Positions 18,304 to 29,742 of a DNA stretch of 64,000 nucleotides are shown piece by piece. The notes beneath the pieces are model-generated. The model saw only the letters and a program-made list of their open reading frames with translations. It was not told the origin of the DNA and searched no databases. The translations under genes and the position numbers were made by a program. Source of the stretch: Craterilacuibacter sinensis (GTDB taxonomy: Bacteria > Pseudomonadota > Gammaproteobacteria > Burkholderiales > Chromobacteriaceae); NCBI RefSeq assembly GCF_009831765.1, contig NZ_WSSB01000007.1, positions 137,917-201,916 on the forward strand, written 5' to 3'. Each line of letters starts with the position of its first letter. The first letter of the stretch is position 1.

Positions 18304-19761
18304 GTGACCAAGATTGCAGAACTTGCGCCGACCGAAGTCTGGGAGCACTTCCAGACACTATGTGAAATCCCGCGTCCGTCCAAGCATGAAGAAGCCTTGC
18401 GCGACTATCTTAAAGGCTGGGCCGAGTTGCGCGGTCTGGCGACCCAGCTTGACAGTGCCGGTAACCTGATTATCCGCAAGCCAGCCACACCGGGTTTTGA
18501 AAACCGCCAGGGTGTGGTGTTGCAAAGCCATCTGGATATGGTGTGCCAGGCGAATGCGGATACGGTGCATGACTTTTTCAAAGATCCTATCCGCCCGGTA
18601 CTGAAAGATGGCTGGCTGGTGGCCGAAAATACTACGCTGGGCGCGGATAACGGCATCGGTGTGGCGCTGGCGCTGGCCGTGCTGCAAAGTGACGATATCG
18701 CACACGGCCCGGTCGAGGCGCTGTTGACGGTCGATGAAGAGGCTGGCATGGGCGGCGCGCTGGGGCTGGAGCCCGGTTTGTTGCAGGGCGAATTGCTGAT
18801 CAATATCGACACCGAAGAGTGGGGTGATTTTTACCTGGGCTGTGCCGGTGGCGAGGATGTGAATGTCCGTGCGGCTTATGTCATCGAAGCTATGCCGGCT
18901 AATCACTGTGTATTGCGTCTGGGCATCAAGGGCTTGAAGGGTGGCCATTCCGGCTGTGACATCCATCTGGGTCGTGGCAATGCGATCAAGAGCCTGCTGC
19001 GCCTGATCAAAACGCTGGAAGCCGAGTTTGAATTGCGGCTGGTGTCGTTTGATGGTGGTACTGCGCGTAATGCGCTGGCGCGTGAAGCCGCTGCCGTCGT
19101 GGCGCTGCCGGCTGACAAACAGGCACAACTGGAACAGCGTCTGGCCGAGTTCGAGAGCCTGCTGCAGTTCGAGCTTTATGGTGTGGACGAGGGCGTGCGT
19201 GTCGTGTACGAAACCGCTAGCGCGGAGGGTGTGATGGCTGCTGCCGATCAGGTGCGCTTGTTGTCGGCACTGCATGCGGCTCCGCACGGGGTCAAGCGCA
19301 TGAGCCAGCGCGTGACTGGCGTGGTGGAAACCTCGAATAATCTGGGTGTAGTGCAGATCAAGGATGGAGCGCTGTTTGCCAACTTGATGGTGCGCTCCTT
19401 GCTCGAGTCGGGCACCCAGATGCTGGCCGATGAAATCGTCAGCCTGTTTAGCCTGGCAAAATGCGACATCCAGCGCGAAGGCAAGTATCCAGGCTGGGCA
19501 CCAAATCCGGACTCGGCGCTGCTGGCGCTGTTCCGTCAGGTGTATGCACGCGAGTTCGGGGGGGAGAGCGGGGTCAAGGTGATCCATGCCGGACTGGAGT
19601 GCGGCCTGATCGGCTCCAAGTATCCACAGATGGATATGGTGTCCTTCGGTCCCGATATCCAGGGCGCGCATGCGCCAGGCGAGCGGGTGAATGTTGAGTC
19701 GGTTGCCAAGGTCTGGGATTTGCTCAAGGCCGTCTTGCAGGCGGTGCCTGTTAAAAACTAA
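18304..19761 (+). CDS. pepD: Cytosolic aminoacyl-histidine dipeptidase (PepD, M20 family)
   Basis: This zinc metallopeptidase cleaves Xaa-His and other dipeptides. With the GTG start at 18304 (AGGAAGG nine bases upstream) the protein has 485 residues, the length of E. coli PepD. Metal-ligand and catalytic motifs are LQSHLDMV, TTLGADNGIGVALALAV and TVDEEAGMGGALGL; IKGLKGGHSGCDIHLGRGNA is the lid domain; AGLECGLIGSKYP and DIQGAHAPGERV close the active site. It stands alone between two terminators. Confidence 0.94.
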   Translation: MTKIAELAPTEVWEHFQTLCEIPRPSKHEEALRDYLKGWAELRGLATQLDSAGNLIIRKPATPGFENRQGVVLQSHLDMVCQANADTVHDFFKDPIRPVLKDGWLVAENTTLGADNGIGVALALAVLQSDDIAHGPVEALLTVDEEAGMGGALGLEPGLLQGELLINIDTEEWGDFYLGCAGGEDVNVRAAYVIEAMPANHCVLRLGIKGLKGGHSGCDIHLGRGNAIKSLLRLIKTLEAEFELRLVSFDGGTARNALAREAAAVVALPADKQAQLEQRLAEFESLLQFELYGVDEGVRVVYETASAEGVMAAADQVRLLSALHAAPHGVKRMSQRVTGVVETSNNLGVVQIKDGALFANLMVRSLLESGTQMLADEIVSLFSLAKCDIQREGKYPGWAPNPDSALLALFRQVYAREFGGESGVKVIHAGLECGLIGSKYPQMDMVSFGPDIQGAHAPGERVNVESVAKVWDLLKAVLQAVPVKN

Positions 19762-19784
19762 TATAGCCTGATTTGTGTCTATCA

Positions 19785-19810
19785 ATGCCCCGCCTTGTGC
19801 GGGGCATTTT
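19785..19810 (+). terminator. Terminator of pepD
   Basis: A 9-bp stem (ATGCCCCGC / GCGGGGCAT) with a 5-base loop and a short T run lies 23 bases past the pepD stop. Confidence 0.78.
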
Positions 19811-19915
19811 GCATGCTGTGCACGCATTGGCAGGGTGTTGTGGCAGGCTGATGATGTGTGTTTGCATTAGTCAAAACTGTTATGTGGTCGTTTTTTGTGC
19901 GAAAAGGCTGTGGCT

Positions 19916-19929
19916 TTGATCTGGGTCAA
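19916..19929 (+). promoter_or_regulatory. FNR/Anr-like box upstream of astC
   Basis: TTGATCTGGGTCAA matches TTGAT-N4-ATCAA at 9 of 10 positions. With the centre at -41.5 the -10 would fall at 19952-19957 (CATAGG, 3 of 6), so the promoter fit is weaker than that at 2327-2368. The box is about 110 bases before the astC start codon. Confidence 0.45.
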
Positions 19930-20038
19930 GTAAATCTGTAAACCTGCGTCGCATAGGTGAAGTGGGTATTTTGACAAGGCAATGTAGAATCGCTCAAAAC
20001 CACTAAAACAACTCCGCTACAGCAAGCAAGGAAAGCAG

Positions 20039-21247
20039 ATGAAGAATACGGTCAGTCGCGCCACTTTTGATCAGGTGATGGTGCCTAATTACGGTCCTGC
20101 CGCGTTTATTCCGGTGCGTGGATCGGGCTCGCGGGTGTGGGACCAGTCGGGCCGCGAATACGTGGACTTTGCCGGCGGGATTGCCGTCAATGCGCTGGGG
20201 CATTGCCATCCGGAGTTGGTGGCAACGCTGACCGAGCAGGCCGGCAAGCTGTGGCATGTCTCCAACGTGTTTACCAACGAACCGGCACTGGAACTGGCCA
20301 GCTTGCTGACCGGGCTGACCTTTGCCGAGCGTGTATTCTTCTGCAACTCGGGTGCCGAGGCTAACGAGGCTGCTTTCAAACTGGCGCGCAAGTACGCTGC
20401 CGATCATTTCAGCTCAGACAAGCACCAAATCCTGTCGTGCAAGAATTCCTTCCATGGCCGCACGCTGTTTACCGTCAGCGTCGGTGGTCAGCCCAAATAC
20501 ACCGAAGGCTTTGCACCGGTACCGGCCGGCATTGATCATTTCGAATTCAATAATATTGATTCGCTCAAAGCGGCTATCTCGGACAAGACCTGCGCGGTGG
20601 TGATCGAGCCGGTGCAAGGCGAGGGCGGGGTATTGCCAGCCGATCCGGCCTTCCTTGCTGCCGCGCGCGAACTGTGCGACCAGCATGGCGCGCTGCTGAT
20701 TTTTGACGAAGTCCAGACCGGTGCCGGCCGCTCCGGTTCGCTGTTTGCCTATATGGAATATGGCGTGGCGCCGGATATTCTGTCTTCTGCCAAGTCACTG
20801 GGCGGCGGTTTCCCAATCGGCGCGATGCTGACCACGGAAAAAGTGGCGCAAAGCTTCGGTATCGGCACCCACGGCTCGACCTATGGCGGCAATCCGCTGG
20901 CCTGTGCCGTGGCCAAAAAAGTCATCGAAATCGTCTCTTCGCCCGAAGTGCTGGCGGGGGTGCGCGCCAAACATGCGCGTTTCGTTGCCGGCATCGAGGC
21001 AATCAATGCCAAATATCCGCTCTTCAAGGAAGTGCGCGGCATGGGCCTGTTGCTCGGTTGCGTGCTGAACGATGCGTATGCCGGCCGCGCCAAGGATGTG
21101 CTCAAAGCCGCAGAAGCCCAAGGCCTGATGTTGCTGGTGGCCGGCCTGAGCGTGGTGCGTCTGGCACCGAGTCTGGTCATTGATGATGCCGATATCGAAG
21201 AGGGCCTGAAGCGCTTCGAGGCCGCACTGGCGACGCTCACCGCTTAA
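20039..21247 (+). CDS. astC: Succinylornithine / acetylornithine aminotransferase
   Basis: This PLP enzyme transfers the delta-amino group of N2-succinylornithine to 2-oxoglutarate, step 3 of the AST arginine pathway. The 402-residue protein has the class III aminotransferase motifs [48 protein letters not shown] and the PLP lysine near residue 252 in [15 protein letters not shown], then [16 protein letters not shown]. ArgD of arginine synthesis is nearly indistinguishable; the downstream aruF-aruG-astD genes decide for AstC. The ATG follows AAGGAA. A terminator-like hairpin directly follows it, before aruF. Confidence 0.9.
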   Translation: MKNTVSRATFDQVMVPNYGPAAFIPVRGSGSRVWDQSGREYVDFAGGIAVNALGHCHPELVATLTEQAGKLWHVSNVFTNEPALELASLLTGLTFAERVFFCNSGAEANEAAFKLARKYAADHFSSDKHQILSCKNSFHGRTLFTVSVGGQPKYTEGFAPVPAGIDHFEFNNIDSLKAAISDKTCAVVIEPVQGEGGVLPADPAFLAAARELCDQHGALLIFDEVQTGAGRSGSLFAYMEYGVAPDILSSAKSLGGGFPIGAMLTTEKVAQSFGIGTHGSTYGGNPLACAVAKKVIEIVSSPEVLAGVRAKHARFVAGIEAINAKYPLFKEVRGMGLLLGCVLNDAYAGRAKDVLKAAEAQGLMLLVAGLSVVRLAPSLVIDDADIEEGLKRFEAALATLTA

Positions 21248-21255
21248 CGCGAATG

Positions 21256-21280
21256 AACGGGGTGTTGCCCACCCCGTTTT
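21256..21280 (+). terminator. Intra-operon terminator/attenuator between astC and aruF
   Basis: A 9-bp perfect stem (AACGGGGTG / CACCCCGTT) with a 5-base loop and a short T run stands 9 bases past the astC stop, inside an otherwise continuous pathway gene row. It would lower aruFG-astD expression relative to astC, or those genes have their own promoter in the 90 bases that follow. Confidence 0.72.
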
Positions 21281-21367
21281 CTTCCCCTCACGACAGAATT
21301 TGATGCCCGTCGCCAGACAGGCAGGCCGGTGTACGCCTGTTGCACCGGTTTTACCCGGGAGAAGTGG

Positions 21368-22393
21368 ATGTTGATCGTACGCCCAGTCAGGATTTCCGAC
21401 CTGCCCGCCATTGAGCGCCTGGCTCTTGCCAGCGGCGTTGGCGTGACCAGCTTGCCTGCCAACCGGGAAAAGCTGTTTGAAAAACTGCAACGCTCCATCT
21501 CGTCGTTCGAGAGCGAAGCCATCGCCGATATCGACGCCGGTAATGATTATTACATGCTGGTGCTGGAGGAAGATGGCGTGGTCTTGGGGGCCGCCGCGAT
21601 TGCGAGTACCGCCGGTTTTGACGAGCCGTTTTATACCTATCGCAACGAGACGCTGGTGCACGCCTCGCGTGCGCTCAAGGTAAATAACCGCATCCATGCG
21701 CTGACCATGTGCCATGACCTGACCGGCATGGTGCAGCTGTGTGGTTTCTTTTGCGAACATCCGTCACAGCCTTATGCTGCCGAGCTGTTGTCACGGGCGC
21801 GCCTGATGTTTCTGGCCGGGCAGCGCCAGCATTTCGGCCGGCGCATCATCGCCGAAATGCTGGGTGTGCATGATGTCGCCGGCCAGTCGCCGTTCTGGGA
21901 TGCCATCGGCCGGCGCTTCTTTAATATGGATTTCCCGCAGGTCGAACAGGCATTTGCCGAGCATAGCAAGACCTTTGTGGCGGAGTTGATGCCTCCCTAC
22001 CCGATCTATGTGCCTTTGCTGCCGGATGCGGCACAGCATGCCATCGGTCAGGTACATCCTGCCTTCGAGCAGCCTTGCCGCATTCTGACGCGCGAAGGCT
22101 TCGAGGCTGATCAGTATCTGGATATTTTTGATGGCGGCGCGGTGCTGACCGCCGAGATCGACCGTCTGTTTACCCTGAACAATAACGATTGTCTGCCGGT
22201 CGAGATCAGTGCCAGCTTGCCGGATAGCGCAGAGGACATGCTGCTGGCCAACACGCTGTGCAGCGAGTTCCGTAGTGCCGTGGGTAAAGTGGCTGTGGTC
22301 GATGGTGTGGCCTGGCTGAACCCGGATGTTGCGCGAGCACTTGATCTGGCCTGCGGCCAGAGCGTACGTATCAGCCCCTTGCAAGGCGAATAA
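21368..22393 (+). CDS. aruF: Arginine N-succinyltransferase, alpha subunit
   Basis: This is the first enzyme of the AST pathway, arginine plus succinyl-CoA to N2-succinylarginine. The 341-residue protein begins MLIVRPVRISDLPAIERLA and contains GVGVTSLPANREKL, CGFFCEHPSQPYAAELLSRARLMFLA, AEMLGVHDVAGQSPFWDAIGRRFFNMDF and KTFVAELMPPYPIYVPLLP, all diagnostic of the family. Two such subunits in tandem (aruF, aruG) are the Pseudomonas/Neisseriales arrangement, versus the single AstA of E. coli. The ATG at 21368 follows GGGAGAAG. aruG starts 11 bases after the stop. Confidence 0.93.
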   Translation: MLIVRPVRISDLPAIERLALASGVGVTSLPANREKLFEKLQRSISSFESEAIADIDAGNDYYMLVLEEDGVVLGAAAIASTAGFDEPFYTYRNETLVHASRALKVNNRIHALTMCHDLTGMVQLCGFFCEHPSQPYAAELLSRARLMFLAGQRQHFGRRIIAEMLGVHDVAGQSPFWDAIGRRFFNMDFPQVEQAFAEHSKTFVAELMPPYPIYVPLLPDAAQHAIGQVHPAFEQPCRILTREGFEADQYLDIFDGGAVLTAEIDRLFTLNNNDCLPVEISASLPDSAEDMLLANTLCSEFRSAVGKVAVVDGVAWLNPDVARALDLACGQSVRISPLQGE

Positions 22394-22404
22394 GGAGAAT
22401 CACC

Positions 22405-24902
<2,498 letters not shown>

Positions 24903-24930
24903 CCCAGATCATCTGTGGCACATTTTTTGC

Positions 24931-24954
24931 AAACCCGGTTCGTCCGGGTTTTTT
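24931..24954 (+). terminator. Terminator of the ast operon
   Basis: A 7-bp stem (AACCCGG / CCGGGTT) with loop TTCGT is followed by a T run. It lies 29 bases past the astD stop. Confidence 0.85.
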
Positions 24955-25195
24955 GCAAGATAGGGCCTGGTTTGGCGAGTGCTTGTTAATTAATAGGCAT
25001 GAGTTTTTGCGCTGACCTGTGATGAATGGCAGGGCAAGGGCCGCTTATGCGGGGGTGTCAGACATGGAAAGGGTGCAGCTTTGCTGCATGTGGCTAAATG
25101 CGTAGTGTATGCGCGATAAAAAACGCCGTGTTTTCAATGGTTTGTGCGCTGGTTTTTCCGTTGAAAAAATAGCCATTACGAACATGTATTCTGCA

Positions 25196-25225
25196 TTGAC
25201 AGTCGATTGTAGACAAACGCATAAT
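25196..25225 (+). promoter_or_regulatory. Candidate sigma70 promoter of livHMGF
   Basis: TTGACA (25196-25201), an exact -35, and CATAAT (25220-25225, 5 of 6) are separated by 18 bases. The predicted leader to the livH GTG is about 115 bases. Confidence 0.65.
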
Positions 25226-25345
25226 CCAGCCGTGTTTGACACATTTTGAACATAAAGTTGTGCTAAGGCACGATACGTGGGTGGAATATAAGAGGCTATA
25301 GCCCAATCCGCCGACTGGTAGCTCAATCAAAGGGGAGTCCTCATC

Positions 25346-26275
25346 GTGGACATTTTTCTGCAACAAATCCTTAACGGCCTGGTGCTGGGCAGTATTTATG
25401 CCCTGATCGCTCTGGGTTACACCATGGTGTACGGCATCATGGGGCTGATCAACTTTGCGCACGGGGAAGTGGTGATGGTTGGCGGCATGGTCACGGTGAC
25501 CGTGGTGTCCGCCCTCTTGGGCATGGGCATCAACTTGCCGGCACTGGCCCTGATCCTGATCGGGGTGATGGTGGCGATTCCGGCTTGCATGTTGCTGGGC
25601 TTTACCATCGAGCGCGTCGCCTACCGGCCTTTGCGCAATGCGCCGCGTCTGGCACCGCTGATTACCGCAATCGGTGTTTCCATCGTATTGCAGCAACTGG
25701 CCATTCTGGTCTGGGGCCGCAACTACATCCCGTTCCCGCCCATCCTCGATCATGACGTGGTCGAGATCTTCGGCGCCAGCATTACCAAGCTGCAAGTGAG
25801 CATTGTGGTGCTGTGCTTTGTCATCATGACGGCGCTGCTGGTGGTGGTGGAAAAGACCAAGCTGGGTCGCGCCATGCGTGCCACCAGCCAGAATCCGGCG
25901 GTCGCGGGCTTGATGGGGGTGAATGTGAATACCATCATCTCGACCACCTTTGTCATCGGTTCGGCGCTGGGTGCGATTGCCGGCCTGATGGTGGCCACCA
26001 ACTATGAGCAGGTCCATTACTACATGGGCTTTATGATAGGCCTGAAGGCCTTTACCGCTGCGGTGCTGGGCGGGATCGGCAATCTGGGCGGTGCTGTCGC
26101 TGGCGGCATCTTGCTGGGCATTATCGAAAGTCTGGGTGCCGGTTATATCGGGGACCTGACCGGTGGCTTCCTTGGCTCGCATTATCAGGACATCTTTGCC
26201 TTTATGGTGCTGATTGCGGTACTGATTTTCCGTCCGTCCGGCCTGATGGGCGAAAAAATGGCCGATCGCGCCTGA
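25346..26275 (+). CDS. livH: High-affinity branched-chain amino acid ABC transporter permease LivH
   Basis: This is one of the two membrane subunits of the Liv importer. The 309-residue protein is almost entirely hydrophobic, with about eight helices. It carries the family start QQILNGLVLGSIYALIALGYTMVYGIMGLINFAHGE, plus GRAMRATSQNPAVAGLMGVNV (the coupling loop) and FKAFTAAVLGGIGNLGGAVAGG-like repeats. It starts at GTG 25346 after AGGGGAG. It is first of four livHMGF genes with gaps of 16, 3 and -4 bases. Confidence 0.94.
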   Translation: MDIFLQQILNGLVLGSIYALIALGYTMVYGIMGLINFAHGEVVMVGGMVTVTVVSALLGMGINLPALALILIGVMVAIPACMLLGFTIERVAYRPLRNAPRLAPLITAIGVSIVLQQLAILVWGRNYIPFPPILDHDVVEIFGASITKLQVSIVVLCFVIMTALLVVVEKTKLGRAMRATSQNPAVAGLMGVNVNTIISTTFVIGSALGAIAGLMVATNYEQVHYYMGFMIGLKAFTAAVLGGIGNLGGAVAGGILLGIIESLGAGYIGDLTGGFLGSHYQDIFAFMVLIAVLIFRPSGLMGEKMADRA

Positions 26276-26291
26276 TACAAGGGGAAGCATA

Positions 26292-27380
26292 ATGACTGTT
26301 TCAGTTACAACAACGCCACCGGCCAACGGCAAGAAAGTCCTGGGCTTTCTGGCCTCGGCCATCATTCTGGCCATTCTGCCTTTTGTTGTCGGTAATGCTT
26401 TCGGCAACTCGTGGGTGCGTACGCTGGACTTTGCCCTGCTGTATGTGATGCTGGCACTGGGTCTGAATATCGTGGTGGGCTTTGCCGGGCTGCTGGACTT
26501 GGGCTTTATCGCGTTTTACGCGGTGGGGGCCTATACCTTCGCCTTGCTGGGCTCGCCCCATTTCGGCATCCATCTGCCGTTCTATATCACGCTGCCTTTG
26601 GGGGCGCTGATAGCCGCCTGCTTTGGTTTGTTGCTCGGTACGCCGGTGCTCAAGCTCAAGGGTGATTATCTGGCCATTGTCACGCTGGGTTTTGGCGAGA
26701 TTATCCGTATCTTCCTGAATAACCTGAATGCGCCTTACAACCTGACTAACGGCCCGCAAGGGGTGAACCTGATTGATCCGGTGTCGGTCGGCGGTTTTTC
26801 GCTGGGCAAGACGCACGAGTTTTTCGGTATCTCCTTCAACAGCGTCTACATGTATTACTACTTTTTCCTGGCGCTGACCGTGCTGGTGGTGATCATGGCG
26901 TGGCGCTTGCAGCACTCGCGCATCGGTCGCGCCTGGGTGGCCATGCGTGAGGACGATATTGCCGCCGCCGCCATGGGGATCAATATCCGCAATATCAAGC
27001 TGCTGGCTTTTGCGCTGGGCGCTTTGTCCGGCGGCGTGGCCGGCGGCCTGTTTGCCTCGTTCCAGGGCTTCATCTCGCCCGAGTCTTTCGGCTTGCTTGA
27101 GTCGATCATGATTCTGGCCATGGTGGTGCTGGGCGGCATGGGCCATATTCCGGGTGTGATTCTGGGGGCTGTCGTGCTGACGATTGCGCCGGAAATCCTG
27201 CGCGATGTGATCGGTCCGCTGCAGATGGCGACTTTCGGCAAGATGATTGTCGACCCGGAAAATGCCCGCATGCTGTTGTTCGGTCTGGCGCTGGTGGTGA
27301 TGATGCTGGTGCGTCCGGAAGGGATGTGGCCATCCAAGCGGCGTAAGGCCGAGTTTGACGATGCGAAAAAGGGGCACTGA
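26292..27380 (+). CDS. livM: High-affinity branched-chain amino acid ABC transporter permease LivM
   Basis: The second membrane subunit of the Liv importer has 362 residues. ALLYVMLALGLNIVVGFAGLLDLG and the KLKGDYLAIVTLGFGEIIRI block are LivM signatures, and GRAWVAMREDDIAAAAMGINI is the ATPase-coupling loop. About ten hydrophobic helices are visible. The C-terminus is basic and acidic (SKRRKAEFDDAKKGH). It follows livH by 16 bases with GGGG upstream of the ATG. Confidence 0.94.
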   Translation: MTVSVTTTPPANGKKVLGFLASAIILAILPFVVGNAFGNSWVRTLDFALLYVMLALGLNIVVGFAGLLDLGFIAFYAVGAYTFALLGSPHFGIHLPFYITLPLGALIAACFGLLLGTPVLKLKGDYLAIVTLGFGEIIRIFLNNLNAPYNLTNGPQGVNLIDPVSVGGFSLGKTHEFFGISFNSVYMYYYFFLALTVLVVIMAWRLQHSRIGRAWVAMREDDIAAAAMGINIRNIKLLAFALGALSGGVAGGLFASFQGFISPESFGLLESIMILAMVVLGGMGHIPGVILGAVVLTIAPEILRDVIGPLQMATFGKMIVDPENARMLLFGLALVVMMLVRPEGMWPSKRRKAEFDDAKKGH

Positions 27381-27383
27381 TTT

Positions 27384-28154
27384 ATGGCTGAAGTCCTGCT
27401 GAAAATAGACGGTATCGTCAAACGCTTCGGGGGTCTGGTCGCGCTTAATCAAGTGGGCCTGACCATCAATAAGGGCGAGATTTATGGCTTGATCGGCCCT
27501 AACGGCGCGGGCAAGACCACCTTGTTCAATGTGCTGACCGGGCTGTATATGCCGGACGAGGGCAGCTTTACTTTTGACGGTACAAACTTGTTCCGCGCCC
27601 AGCCGCATGTGGTGGTCGGTACCGGCATCGCCCGCACCTTCCAGAATATCCGTCTGTTCAAGGAAATGACGGCGCTGGAAAACGTGATGGTCGGCCGCCA
27701 TATCCGCTCCAAGGCGGGGGCTTTGGGGGCGGTGCTGCGCGACAAGGGGACACGGGCCGAGGAGGCCGCGATTCGCGCCAAGGCACAGGAGTTGCTGGCC
27801 TATGTCGGGATCAGCGATGTGGCCGACGAGTTTGCCAAGAACCTGAGCTACGGCCATCAGCGCCGTCTGGAAATTGCCCGCGCGCTGGCGACCGAGCCCA
27901 AGTTGCTGGCGCTGGACGAGCCGGCCGCCGGCATGAATCCGCGCGAGACCGAAGAGCTCAAGGCGCTGATGGAAAAAATCCGCGCCTCCGGTATCACCGT
28001 GTTGCTGATCGAGCATGACGTGAAATTGATGATGGGCCTGTGCGACCGTATTGCGGTGCTCGACTACGGCAAAAAAATTGCCGAAGGCGTGCCTGAAGTC
28101 GTGCGCAAGGACCCGAAAGTGATCGAGGCATACCTTGGGGTGGCACATTCATGA
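27384..28154 (+). CDS. livG: Branched-chain amino acid ABC transporter ATP-binding protein LivG
   Basis: The 256-residue ATPase powers Liv uptake together with LivF. Walker A is GPNGAGKTT (near residue 38), the signature is LSYGHQRRLEIARAL, Walker B is LLALDEPAAGMN, and the H-loop is IEHDVKLMM. The long insertion with MVGRHIRSKAGALGAVLR is typical of LivG. It overlaps livF by 4 bases. Confidence 0.95.
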   Translation: MAEVLLKIDGIVKRFGGLVALNQVGLTINKGEIYGLIGPNGAGKTTLFNVLTGLYMPDEGSFTFDGTNLFRAQPHVVVGTGIARTFQNIRLFKEMTALENVMVGRHIRSKAGALGAVLRDKGTRAEEAAIRAKAQELLAYVGISDVADEFAKNLSYGHQRRLEIARALATEPKLLALDEPAAGMNPRETEELKALMEKIRASGITVLLIEHDVKLMMGLCDRIAVLDYGKKIAEGVPEVVRKDPKVIEAYLGVAHS

Positions 28155-28861
28155 GCATTCTTGACATCAAGAACCTGCAGGTTTCCTATGGCGGCATCCA
28201 GGCGGTCAAGGGCATAGACCTGCATATTGAAAAGGGCGAGCTGGTCACGCTGATCGGTGCCAACGGTGCCGGCAAGACGTCGACCTTGCGTACCCTGGTC
28301 GGCATGGAAAAAAAGTCCGGTGGCAGCATCAGCTTTGACGGCAAGGATACGGCGGGTACACCGGTGTATAACTTTGTGCGCCAGGGCCTGGTGATGGTGC
28401 CGGAAGGACGCGGTGTCTTTTCCAAGCTGACCGTGGCCGAGAACCTGCGCATGGGCGGTTACCACCGCAATGACGAAGACGGCATCAAGGCCGACATCGA
28501 GCATGTGTTTGAACTGTTCCCGCGCTTGAAGGAGCGCGAGAAGCAGCTGGCCGGTACCTTGTCCGGTGGCGAGCAGCAGATGGTAGCCATGGGGCGCGCC
28601 ATTGTGTCCAAACCCAAGCTCTTGCTGCTGGATGAGCCATCCATGGGTCTGGCACCGCTGATCGTGGCCAAGATCTTCGAGATCATCCGCATGGTGGCCG
28701 AGCAGGGCGTGACCATGCTCCTGGTCGAGCAGAATGCGCGTCTGGCGCTGGAAGTGTCGCAGCGCGGCTATGTGATGGAAAGCGGGCGCATTACCATGAG
28801 CGGCAATGCGCAAGACCTGCTTAACGATGACCGGGTTCGCAACGCTTACCTGGGCGAGTAA
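28151..28861 (+). CDS. livF: Branched-chain amino acid ABC transporter ATP-binding protein LivF
   Basis: This is the second ATPase of the Liv importer, 236 residues. Motifs are Walker A GANGAGKTS, MVPEGRGVFSKLTVAENL (Q-loop region), signature LSGGEQQMVAMGRA, Walker B LLLLDEPSMGL and VEQNARLAL. It ends the operon before a strong terminator. No LivJ/LivK-type binding protein is encoded in the window, so the substrate specificity subunit is elsewhere. Confidence 0.95.
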   Translation: MSILDIKNLQVSYGGIQAVKGIDLHIEKGELVTLIGANGAGKTSTLRTLVGMEKKSGGSISFDGKDTAGTPVYNFVRQGLVMVPEGRGVFSKLTVAENLRMGGYHRNDEDGIKADIEHVFELFPRLKEREKQLAGTLSGGEQQMVAMGRAIVSKPKLLLLDEPSMGLAPLIVAKIFEIIRMVAEQGVTMLLVEQNARLALEVSQRGYVMESGRITMSGNAQDLLNDDRVRNAYLGE

Positions 28862-28873
28862 ACTGTCAGTTCT

Positions 28874-28908
28874 CGGCCCTGCCCCCGCATGGGAGCAGGG
28901 CCGTTTTT
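28874..28908 (+). terminator. Terminator of the liv operon
   Basis: A 9-bp stem (CGGCCCTGC / GCAGGGCCG) with a 12-base loop and TTTTT lies 12 bases past the livF stop. Confidence 0.86.
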
Positions 28909-28961
28909 CGTTTAAACAGGCGCCGGGCTTTGCCGCCGGCGCCTTGTCTTTGTCTGGAGAA

Positions 28962-29732
28962 ATGCGCGTGACGACTGCGCCGGGTGTGTTGTTCAATCAG
29001 GTTTTCGGGGCCTTGTTGCTGCCGCCGCTCAATTGCCTGCTGCTGGCCGGGCTGGGCTTTTGGCTGCTCCGACGAAAAAAGCGGGTCGGCGTCGCGCTGA
29101 TCGTGCTCTCCATATTGCTGCTGTATGCCTTTTCTACACCGCGCATGGCGATAGCCCTGAATGCCGCACTGGAAAACAAGGCCGTAGCCCGGCTTGCCGA
29201 TGTACGCCAAAGCGGCGCCATTGTGGTGCTGGGGGGCGGCAAGAAACCGGCGCCCGAATATGGCGAGAATGTGCCTAGCGGCGACACGGCGGCGCGCTTG
29301 CGCTATGCCGTGCACTTGCACAAGGCAAGCGCGGTGCCGTTATTGCTGACCGGAGGCGCGCCCTTGGGCGGCGAGGCGGAAGCCTGGGTGATGCAGCGCA
29401 TGCTGTGGCGCGATTATGGGGTCAAGCCTTACTGGGTGGAGTCCGAGTCGGTCAATACCGAAGCCAATGCGCGATTGTCGGCGGCCATGCTGAAAAATGC
29501 CGGCGTAAAGCGCATCACGCTGGTGACGCAAGCCTGGCACTTGCGCCGTGCCGTACCCTTGTTCGAAGCGCAGGGGCTGGAGGTTGTGCCGGCCCCGACC
29601 GGATTTACCCGCTACGACGGTGGCGGCATGGTCTGGTATCTGCCATCGGGCCGCGCCATGCAGGAAACACATCAGGCGCTACGCGAGTGGGTCGGCATGT
29701 TTTATCATGGCATCAGAAATTCTTTCTCCTGA
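28962..29732 (+). CDS. YdcF/ElyC family protein (DUF218)
   Basis: The 256-residue inner-membrane protein has two N-terminal helices (about residues 10-35 and 40-58, the second after the basic RRKKR). A DUF218 domain follows: AIVVLGGGKKPAPEYGE, LLLTGGAPLGGEAEAW, ESVNTEANARLSAAML and TLVTQAWHLRRAVPLFEAQG. The related ElyC and SanA act in envelope integrity and lipid-carrier metabolism in E. coli; the precise reaction is unsettled. The ATG at 28962 follows GGAG. It ends 10 bases before the next gene, suggesting co-transcription. Confidence 0.85.
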   Translation: MRVTTAPGVLFNQVFGALLLPPLNCLLLAGLGFWLLRRKKRVGVALIVLSILLLYAFSTPRMAIALNAALENKAVARLADVRQSGAIVVLGGGKKPAPEYGENVPSGDTAARLRYAVHLHKASAVPLLLTGGAPLGGEAEAWVMQRMLWRDYGVKPYWVESESVNTEANARLSAAMLKNAGVKRITLVTQAWHLRRAVPLFEAQGLEVVPAPTGFTRYDGGGMVWYLPSGRAMQETHQALREWVGMFYHGIRNSFS

Positions 29733-29742
29733 GGTCATCAGC

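Larger units (their letters stand above)
24903..25345. other. Intergenic region between astD and livH
   Basis: These 443 bases hold the ast operon terminator (24931-24954) and the probable livH promoter (25196-25225). No gene is supported; open frames here have no ribosome sites or continue antisense into livH. Confidence 0.55.

Noticed and set aside
18358..19827. 489-codon minus-strand frame opposite pepD
   Set aside because: Antisense shadow that crosses the pepD terminator; no ribosome site.
26301..28148. Long minus-strand frame opposite livM, livG and the start of livF
   Set aside because: Composition is His/Gln/Arg-rich as expected from the antisense of well-conserved genes; livM and livG account fully for the DNA.
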